Assembly: GCF_020921035.1 (NCBI RefSeq)
Contig: NC_063151.1
Location: forward strand, 3,348,001 to 3,412,000
DNA length: 64,000 nucleotides
Source: Rhodamnia argentea
Taxonomy: Eukaryota; Streptophyta; Magnoliopsida; Myrtales; Myrtaceae
Reading direction: 5' to 3'
The notes under the pieces were generated by a model, which made no database searches, was not told the DNA's origin, and saw only the letters and a program-made list of their open reading frames with translations. How positions within the stretch are numbered: the first letter of the stretch is position 1; the number at the start of each line of letters is the position of its first letter. Both the position numbers and the translations under genes were made by a program. Of this stretch, positions 56,313 to 64,000 are shown piece after piece.

Positions 56313-57172
56313 TCAAACCAATGTGATGCTGCTCTCACCGCCAGGCGGTTTGCGCACGCCGCCCAGGTAGTCCCGAGATTCTACCTTACCATCAGCAAAA
56401 ATGCCGTTGCCACTTATCTCGCGCAGTTTTGCCACACTTAGGGTCTGCATGGTAACAATTTTGTTTTTGTGATTCTATTCCCAAAAGCAAAAAAAATGAG
56501 AATCATGTTTGATAACACATATAATTTTGATTATGATTCTAGAAGCAGAATCAGTTTTGAAGAAAAAATGACCATTTTTGCAAAACCACAAAAAAGTTGG
56601 TTTTGACAAAAATAATCACTTTTGCAAAACACAAAAACCTTTTCTTTCCTCCTTTCTTTCGTTACTATTTTATATTTACATTTTTCAAATTAAAATTTGG
56701 ATCTTATTTATATCATGCTAAAAAAAAAATAAGTGCATTTCAAATTATTATTTTTTGTGTATTGAAAATTGATCTTCAATTTACGAAGAAAATTTTAAAG
56801 TAATTACAAAATTAATTGATTTAAATAAAAAATTTGGGAAGAGAAAGTATTTTTGGGAACATAAATTTTGTACAGTTATCAAACGTGTTTCTATTCATGA
56901 ACAGAATCACAATACGGTTATCAAACACATTCTGATTCTCTAAAAACTCATTATAACCATAATCAGAAAAAATCATTATAACCATAATTTGTTTTTGGGA
57001 ACGGAATTGTTGCCATGCGGACCCTTAGTGGTTTCTCGGCAGATGATGGAGGCACGTCACCCTCGAAGATGTTGTTTCCTGAAAGTTCAGAGAATTTCTT
57101 GTCGTAGATCTTCTTCGCCGTCTTCAGCACAGGTTCTTCAGTGGACATTATATTACTCTGGCCTCCAACGAG
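56313..57172 (-). pseudogene. DUF4057 gene, last exon interrupted by a MITE
   Basis: Second copy of the DUF4057 last exon. Before the MITE it reads GGQSNIMSTEEPVLKTAKKI, then YDKKFSELSGNNIFEGDVPP and SSAEKPL. After it come VAKLREISGNGIFADGKVES, RDYLGGVRKPPGGESSITLV and stop at 56313-56315. Removing the MITE and one TTA leaves 273 bases (91 codons) in frame. The splice acceptor expected at 57173-57174 (AG in copy 1) is GG here. The upstream exon lies at 60368-60673, beyond an inserted LTR. Broken at least twice, so a pseudogene, although its coding sequence is better kept than copy 1. Confidence 0.85.
56441..57024. mobile_element. PIF/Harbinger-type MITE, 584 bp, TTA target duplication
   Basis: Ends gggtctgcatggtaacaatt and (inverted) gggtccgcatggcaacaatt; TTA at 56438-56440 and 57025-57027. 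The uninterrupted sequence is visible in the paralogue (cacacttagtggtttctc near 39400), so insertion point and duplication are certain. AT-rich interior with further inverted arms (gataacacat / gttatcaaacacatt). No open frame of note. Confidence 0.92.
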
Positions 57173-57271
57173 CCGATCCATATAAAAATTTTAGAGTCGG
57201 GTCGTTCTAGATCCAAGAAGACCTCGTAACAATGGTTTAGAGAAAGAGAATCAATATGTTGCTATGCTTCC

Positions 57272-60130
57272 TGTCGCGACCTAAAAATTGAATTTTCCAG
57301 GTTAACAGATTATTAGGTTAATTAGATTAATTAACCTAATTCGGACTCTCCCAAGTCCTACCGAATCGCAACTTAGGTTCAATTACATGCCAAGATTTTA
57401 AATTGGAGCCGCCACTAATCTTTTATGGTAGGTAGATTAGAAACCTAAATAAAGTATTCGGGAGAAAATACTTTATTTCATACGAACCGGAGATTAAATG
57501 GATTCGGGGACTTGGTTACATTAACTTTTCAATTAATGCCCTTTCGGTACCCGATTTTCATGAAAAATCCTTAGTTTGATGATTTGAATTAAAAATTTTT
57601 TTGGGGTTTTCTTTTATTAAATGCAATGCTAATGCAATCTACCTATATGACAAATGAGATGTAATGACATGGCAAAACTACGTGACATGGCATAATGACG
57701 TGGCAAATATGCATGACAAAGAAAATATAATAATGCAAACTAAACTATAATGTTATGCAACGTGGATGGTATTTTTTGGTATATTTTTGTGTATTTTCGG
57801 ATTCATGAAAAAATAAAGGTAAAAACTACTCTAACGTGAAGTAACATCTAATTTAACTTCAGAAATTGATTTCTCAAAGTCTTAATTTTATTAGACATTA
57901 TTTTCATGCAAAAAGTGAAGAGAAATGTGATTTAGCTTAAGAAAATGTGACATCTTTTTTTGGGATTTTTTAGGAATTTATTTAAACCATGAAAACAATG
58001 AAATTTGAACAAAAATAAACAATATTGCCCATAAAACACCTTTAAATCCGAAATTCCGATTTTTATTCACAACATCCCCCGAGATTAGGGTTAGCAAGTG
58101 AATATATTATAGAATTACCGTCGTCCCTATATACATAGGGCAAACCTTGAAATTCTATTTAGGAATTAGCGATCCGCTCCTCGAGATCGAGGATTTGATA
58201 TCTAATTCACACGTACGAGCACGATCGTACTTCGAGATCGAAGTCATATGTTGCCTTTAATGTACGTTTTCCGAAGGGCAAGGCACAATTGGGGAGCATG
58301 TGTTATGGGCAAGGTAGATTATAAAAATATTTGAATTAGACTAAGGTATAAAAAAATAATTTTTCTGCCAACTAGGGATAGGTGCCGAAATTTTAAAGAG
58401 GATAAGCCCCTATCCGCAAAGGATTCGCATATCTTTCAATTTCAGGAAACTTTATCTCTTGAGATTTAAAAAAAAAAGATTTTTTAGATAACTATCCAAA
58501 CCTAAAAGATATGATCAGAATTTTTAAGAGTTTCAATTCATCACAAGATAATCTTGAACATTCCAAAAGATGTGCACAATATCTTTAAGATGTGATCGGG
58601 ATTCAGATTATCTTTAATTCAAATCAAATATCCAAAAATATGCTCATGATATATATATGCAATCATCCACAAAGTCATAAGACAAGATCTATCAGAGAGT
58701 TATCTCGAAAATCATGAGATTATATTCGAGGATTTCAAAAGAGATTATCTTGCCTAATGTGTCAAAATTCAATTTCCTTTTTGGATGAGTAGCAAACAAA
58801 CACCCTTTAACCCATGTAAAATTCACACATTCATGCACGGCAACTAGTCATGAAGATGCAAGACGACAGGAATTGAGCAAAGGAAACGTTTGAACAATGT
58901 GTCAGCATAAAAAAAAACATGAATTACGTACAAAACAGCAGCTAAAAAATCAATCAAAGACTCGCCCTTTAGCTCCCGCAACATTCTGCATGTGTCAGCA
59001 TCATAAATAACACAAAAACATCTTGATTTGGGCCAAAACAGCATGTGGACAATGCATAAAAAACATCAGAACGGCAGCAACACAGCAGATAAAGCACTCT
59101 AAAACATGCTTAAATTAACCCTAAAAGTGCAAGAGTGTTACCTTGAATTGTTCAGAAAAATCTGCACGCACAAGCTGCAAATTTCGGCCAAAAAACAGCT
59201 GTGGTGGATGAATTCTTTCGGACTAGCAACGAGCAAGCAACGGTGATCAACTCTTGCGTTTATATCAATCTCGGAGTGGTTGGGCACTCGAATGTTTGTT
59301 GAGAGAACCTGCAGTAAAATCAAAAGTGTGCCAACGTGGTCCAAGAAGCTTGCAGAGTGGACGAAATTTTTGGCTTTCTCGAGGGTTCAAGTGCTTTTCA
59401 TCACAATTTGGAGGCGACACATCAACAAGCATTAACCTTGTCAGTCTGGATCATGTTCAGTAGAAATCTGCAAGGTAAAATAGCGAAGACGAACTTGGCG
59501 TAAGCACGAGAGCAGCGGTAGATGTGTTGATGAACGGGATCCGCGGAGAGGAAGCTCTCAACTCTTTCTTTCTCTCGTATGTTGCTCACGTGAAATTTCT
59601 GAATTGTGGAACGAGACCTCCCCCCGTGACGTGAATGTAAGTCCCTTTTATAAGCAAAGACCACTAGGGTTTTCTCAAGATCTCCATGTTTTTTTTCAAA
59701 AGAATATCATATTATCTTAATATAATTAAAGCTTTAAGGGTTATTAAATAATGCAGATTTTCCAAGCCCAGCATCACACGTATATCTGCAAGATTTGATC
59801 CATGTTATATTCGTGGCCTTGATCAAATTTCCAACCAACATGGGCCCGGTCTCGCTCAATTTTGACGAGGCTTAGGACTCTTGTTTTTGCCTATGAATTT
59901 TGGACACCATGTCACCTTCGCGTGCTTGCTAAATTTCTGATGAGTTCTTGCTCAGACCCTATGTCAATTTCAGATTCGCTTCCGCCACAGGTCCAATGCA
60001 AAATGTAATGCATGAATACTAAAATTGAATGAAAATGATGAGCTATTATTTTTGGTAGGAATTAAAATTTAACTCCAGATTTTTATGCAAAATAAATGAA
60101 TAAGGAGAAATCAAAATTTAGGTGTCAACA
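57272..60130 (+). mobile_element. Long solo-LTR-like element inside the DUF4057 intron
   Basis: Starts tgtcgcgacctaaaaattga and ends aaatttaggtgtcaaca. It shares termini and internal tracts with 8685-13422. About 2.86 kb, no gag-pol. It lies between the donor of the DUF4057 exon at 60368-60673 and the acceptor side at 57173. No direct target duplication found, so rearrangement after insertion, or a wrongly placed end by a few bases, is possible. Confidence 0.7.
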
Positions 60131-60367
60131 GAAGCACCATGGATTATCACTGGTTATTGACGCTTCTCATATATTGCAATTTTCACAGCCCCACTTGATG
60201 AGAAAATACTTCAACGGGTATCAATGTCATGTGATTGACGTACATTCGCATGGGCCAACAAATAATAGCATGTCTTTCAACTAACATGTTGTATAGTTGC
60301 CACATAACTATTTTCTTCTACTTAAGACAGAGGGAATAGTAGGGGCCAACTCAACAAAGTCACTTAC

Positions 60368-60673
60368 GTTAGAAACTTTGACAGACGTGCGTAAATTATG
60401 TTGTGCAGATTCTCCCATGTCTTGATGCATTGCGAGTGAACGTGAATCCAATGTCCTGGGCAAGATTTCAGGTGGAGGTGCAAATATGTCATGCCCACTA
60501 AGCTCTTTGGTTTTAGCATGGGAGTTCTGCTTTTTCAACATCCCGTCTGACTCACTTTCCAGCGTCCCACTCAATTCGCGTTGTTTCGCAACCTCAGGCA
60601 GAGTAGTTGGCTTTCTTTGAGAAACACTCTCTTCCTCACCAAAGGAGATGTGACTGATTCCAGCAAGAGCTTG
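60368..60673 (-). pseudogene. DUF4057 gene, penultimate exon
   Basis: Minus-strand exon of 306 bases between an acceptor (actag|caagctc) and a donor (tctaac|gtaagt), open throughout. It encodes QALAGISHISFGEEESVSQR, then KPTTLPEVAKQRELSGTLES, KELSGHDIFAPPPEILPR and RTSVKVSN, matching the DUF4057 family pattern in which RTSVKVSN is followed by (P)AGGQSNI of the next exon. The rest of the gene upstream is missing: 44 bases before the exon the sequence becomes LRR pseudogene F. It is therefore a 5'-truncated gene. Confidence 0.8.
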
Positions 60674-60716
60674 CTAGTAATGTTTTAAGGAGGAAGACAA
60701 AGTAAATTACGAATGA

Positions 60717-62291
60717 CTATGGAGATTTAAGATTATGCACGCAGAACTTTGATAAGCACTCGGGTAGGCTACCGACTAAGCTATTATCGGACAAGATGAG
60801 GATTGAGAAGTTGGTGGCATTGCATATCTCAGGAGGCAAGCTACCAGTGATGTTATTTCCACCAATTCTTAGATCAGTTAAACGCATGCAACTTCCCCAG
60901 TTTGTAGAGATTTCTCCATAGAACTTGTTGAAACTCATGTCGATAAAGCTCAAGTTGGGTAAGACACCGAAGGTCTCGGATATGTTTCCAGTGAGCTGGT
61001 TTTTCTCGAGGTGTACTCTGATTAAGCTTGTGCAATTTCTCAAGCTTCTAGGGATAGAACCAGTTAAGTTGTTGCCACTCACTGTGAGGTTTTGGAGCAA
61101 CCCACCTCGACACAAGTTCTTTGGTAAGGAGCCAGTGAACTAGTTTGTATCCAATTGCAGCACCTCCAATTTTACTTGATCCCCTAAGGATCCAGGAATC
61201 AAACCAGAAAGCTGATTCTCGCGGAGGAACAAATATTCTAGGTCGGTCAAGTTACCCAAAGAAGAAGGAATTGGGCCGGTGAGCTAATTTGCACTCAACT
61301 CTAAGTCAAACATAGCGCAGAGATTTCCTATCTCGTCAGGAATGTGACCCGAAAGCTGGTTGGCATAGAGAAAAAGAGGGGTAAGCTCCGTCAAATTGCC
61401 TAACGTCGGTAGAATTGAACCGATAAGATTATTCTCGTAAAGGCTCAATTAGATAAGAAGGTTCAAATTCCCTAGCTCTAGGGGGATAGAACCGGTAAGG
61501 TTATTGGCAAATAAGTGCAACTCTCTCAATTTGGTTAAGTTCCCCAAAGTGGAAGGAATTGGTCCTGTCAGGTTGTTGGTGTCCATGTGGAGCACTTCCA
61601 AATTTGTCATATTTCCCATTTCAGGGGAAATAGAACCAGAAAGGGAGTTGTTGTAGACATACAGTATAGCTAATTTGCTCAAATTACCCAATGAGGAAGG
61701 GATAGATCCATGCAACTGATTGCAACACAAAGCGAGCTCATTGAGCAAATGCAACTGCCTAGTTTCTTGGGGAATTGAGCCATTTAAATCATTGGAAACC
61801 AGGTGTAGAACTTCCAATTTATTTAGATGACCGATCTCTGGCGGTATTTTGCCCGAGAATCGATTGACAGAGAGGTCGAGATAGGTGAGATTGCTCAGGA
61901 GACCGATTTGAGGCGGAATGTGGCCAAAGAGACTATTTATGCCCAGGTCCATGAACATGAGATTTGACAAAGATGAGAATGGGAATTCATCAAGCGTACC
62001 TTCGACATTGGCGCTGGTGAGGTTAATCCCGATCACACTCCCAGCCCGACAGGAGATGCCAGACCAAGTGCACGGACTAATGGTCAACTTGGAACCAGTG
62101 GCATTACGAGGAGAGGGAGTCCAGGAAGAGAGGGATGAAACCGAATGGTGGCCAAGACTGGACTTCCACTTGACGAGGGCTTGTGCTTCTGCAGGGGAAG
62201 CATGAGCAGGAAGTGGAATGACAAAGGAAGTGAAAAGGGCAAGGGCAGCCACAAGGCTCATGACCGTCTTAAATTCCTGTGAAGAATCCAT
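60717..62291 (-). pseudogene. Pseudogene F: truncated MIK2-like LRR gene with RLP-type end
   Basis: Minus strand, start ATG at 62291 ([20 protein letters not shown]). One frame of 525 codons with three internal stops (61449-61451, 61284-61286, 61140-61142) and no frameshift. It contains signal peptide, LRRNT cap SPCTWSGISC, and LRRs matching gene C closely up to [16 protein letters not shown]. Then it switches to NFSILILSDNSLVGSLPECL, a repeat type of RLP ectodomains, and stops at 60717. TM and kinase are absent. It shares with C the one-codon-shorter cap and the promoter transposons, so F is an inverted duplicate of a C-like gene whose 3' part was replaced. Confidence 0.85.
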
Positions 62292-62479
62292 GGATTCTTC
62301 TTCTTCTTCCTTTTGTTCTTGAGACAATGGATGATGCTCAAAATGCTTGCGAAAACTCACTTCCTATCATATTCCCTTTATAGTGGGAAACTGATTAAAA
62401 CTAATAAAGGGTATGTTGATATTGCTTGGCAGTAGCGTCCCAAAGTTGATTGAGATGAATGGATTAGGACCCCACAAGT
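62292..62479 (-). promoter_or_regulatory. Leader and proximal promoter of pseudogene F
   Basis: Reverse strand carries the same leader as gene C: cccattataaag-like tract (ccactataaaggg), atgataggaag and a GAAGAAGAAG run before the ATG. ctataaaggg (minus, about 62378-62387) may be the TATA box; C has the same ctataaaggg at 22246-22255. Confidence 0.45.
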
Positions 62480-62850
62480 GTAATAACTTCCGTACGTATT
62501 CACTTGAGTATCATAACTGTTTTTTACTACTTGAGTGCTACAACTTCTGAAAAAAAACGTTTATGTTGAGTGTCGTAACTTTTAATCGATCACTTTGAGT
62601 TGTATAACTTTTTAGAGGCTCTCACTAAAGTGTCAGTAATTTAGTGCGGCATGACACATGTGGTGAACATTTTTGAAAAAGTTAAGTTACTTAAGCGGTC
62701 AATTGAAAAGTTATATAGCATTCGAGTGATTAAAAGAATATTATGGTGCCAAGGGAGCATCGTATACAATTTATAACACTTATATGATTAGAAAGAAAAA
62801 TTATGATACTCAAGTAAATATCATGCAAAAGTTATAAATATGTCATTTTT
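62480..62850. mobile_element. MITE in the promoter of pseudogene F
   Basis: AT-rich with ataactttt and cac.tgagt motifs in inverted arms: left tattcacttgagtatcataa, right (inverted) atttacttgagtatcataat. It corresponds to 21830-22145 upstream of C in inverted orientation. Confidence 0.6.
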
Positions 62851-62869
62851 TTCTTTCCCGTTTTAAGAC

Positions 62870-63240
62870 GTCAGAATTTTTTCTTCTTGGACTTGGTTGG
62901 TGACTTTTCGGACTCGCAATGTCCCTAGGAATTTGGTCCCAACCATTTTGTACGAAATCCGAAGAATTTGGTAGAGGCAGTTGTTCAGGAGAGTGACGTA
63001 AAGTCAAGGTCTTTCGTAGTGCGAGTAGTCAGTCAACTTTCCACAGGATCAGACCCTAATTTGGGCCACACAATTTGCAATTCTAAGCGCAAAAGCAAAG
63101 TCTTCTCACTCGGCATTCATGAAGCCAAATCTTGCCGTGTTTGACCCATTCTTGCATAAATAATAGCTGATGATCCAGCGGAAAATGGCACTCAGGGTAC
63201 AGTGAAAAAGAAAAAATCCATAGCTCTGATAGGTTGAGTG
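62870..63240 (-). repeat. Distal promoter block of pseudogene F
   Basis: Inverted match to the common receptor-gene promoter block: ggttggtgacttttcggact, agtcaactttccacaggatc, gcaattctaagcgcaaaa and cggcattcatgaagccaaat. Confidence 0.7.
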
Positions 63241-63269
63241 ACGATTATCAAAAAAGCCATAAATCCATT

Positions 63270-63675
63270 ACACAGGTATCAATTCATTCCTAAACTTTTC
63301 AATTTGATCAATTCGGTCTTAAATTGTTTGATGATTTGTCAATGTAGTTATCCGTGACAATTTTAACTGAAAATTGCTGACGTGAATGACAGCAGTCCTA
63401 TGTGGCACGGCCAATTGACGTGGACTATTTTTGCATTTTTTTTCACATCTTCTGCTTCTTTAAAAAGAATGGAAAAAAGAAAAACGCTTCAGAAATTTTT
63501 AAAAATTTGCAAAAACTGGCCACGTCACCACAGGCCATGATGGTCGACGTCTACATTAATGACTTTTTAGTCAAAATTGACCGGAATGATTACGTTTCAG
63601 AATGTTTATGATTAAATTAGTCAAATTAAAAAAGTTTAGGATTGAAATAATATTCGTACAATAGGTTTAGGGTTT
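63270..63675. mobile_element. Mutator-like element, about 400 bp
   Basis: Arms of about 130 bp in inverted orientation. Left: attcattcctaaacttttca, then caattttaactgaaaattgc. Reverse complement of the right: tttcaatcctaaactttttt, then caattttgactaaaaagtca. The short core contains gccacgtcaccacagg. No transposase frame. The inner arms match 21310-21515 upstream of gene C. Confidence 0.6.
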
Positions 63676-64000
63676 TTTTTTTTTTTGGTGAATATCTTGA
63701 TAAGCTACTGACCGTGTTCAAGCAAAGGTCGCACAATCACCAGTTTTACTAGGAATAACATGAGATAAACTAAGAAACTAAAAGGGCAGAGAGAATCATA
63801 ATCAACAATTATAACACAATAAAGTGTCGCAGAATATTCGAGATGATAGTGAATTAACATGCAAATTTATTTCTTCGAGATCACAAGATATTATCCTAAG
63901 GCCACAACCAATGATGATGTCACAGAATTTTGTTCCTGTTTTTGTTGTTGCAAAGTAAAAATCTTGCTTTGGGTGTGTCCTCAGAATTTTAATTGGTTTT
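63676..64000. other. Window end, nothing recognised
   Basis: AT-rich sequence after a T-rich run. No gene or repeat partner seen. Confidence 0.4.

Overview
The window is eukaryotic nuclear DNA from a flowering plant. It has AT-rich intergenic sequence, a GT-AG intron at the same place in four receptor kinases, Ty1/copia and long-LTR retrotransposons, many small TIR transposons and a nuclear insertion of plastid DNA. A woody eudicot is likely. Myrtaceae would fit, because MIK2-like kinases are strongly expanded there, but the sequence alone does not prove this.

The core is a tandem cluster of leucine-rich-repeat receptor-like kinases related to Arabidopsis MIK2 (LRR-RLK subfamily XIIb). Four genes have full-length models on the + strand: B (16282-19579, 1070 aa), C (22398-25690, 1068 aa), D (32646-35939, 1071 aa) and E (51274-54503, 1046 aa). 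Each has a signal peptide, an N-terminal cap, about two dozen LRRs, one transmembrane helix and a kinase split by one phase-1 intron in the GTYGYVAP|E codon. B, C and D form one subtype and E another. Two relatives are broken: A (about 961-3731, +) and F (60717-62291, -). Both end in sequence of receptor-like-protein (RLP) type instead of a kinase. C has NFG in place of DFG, and E has CNVYSFG in place of CDVYSFG, so their catalytic competence is doubtful. B, C, D and F share related upstream DNA. B, C and D also share a downstream block of about 1.4-1.7 kb that ends in the 5' stub of a further gene (MDSQGFK...), so the repeating unit was larger than one gene.

Layout: 0-3.7 kb, pseudogene A, split by a Mutator-like element. 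4.3-5.3 kb, a PIF/Harbinger-type element. 6.6-15.3 kb, a decayed copia element, itself split by a long LTR that carries a plastid-DNA mosaic. 16-27 kb, genes B and C with their downstream blocks. 27.6-30.6 kb, an LTR-like repeat and a Mutator-like element. 31-37.8 kb, gene D. 38-44 kb, a 3' fragment of a DUF4057 gene and a 2.87-kb solo LTR with a perfect target duplication. 44-46 kb, another Mutator-like element and a 5' fragment of an E-type gene. 46.3-51.06 kb, a very young copia element only 217 bp upstream of the start codon of E. 51-54.5 kb, gene E. 54.7-60.7 kb, a second decayed DUF4057 copy broken by a solo LTR, a MITE and a 2.86-kb LTR. 60.7-63.7 kb, pseudogene F and its promoter, inverted relative to C but carrying the same promoter transposons.

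By family knowledge these receptors sit in the plasma membrane and sense extracellular peptides or cell-wall state (MIK2 perceives SCOOP peptides). The cluster appears to evolve by tandem duplication, inversion, patchwork exchange between copies and transposon insertion.
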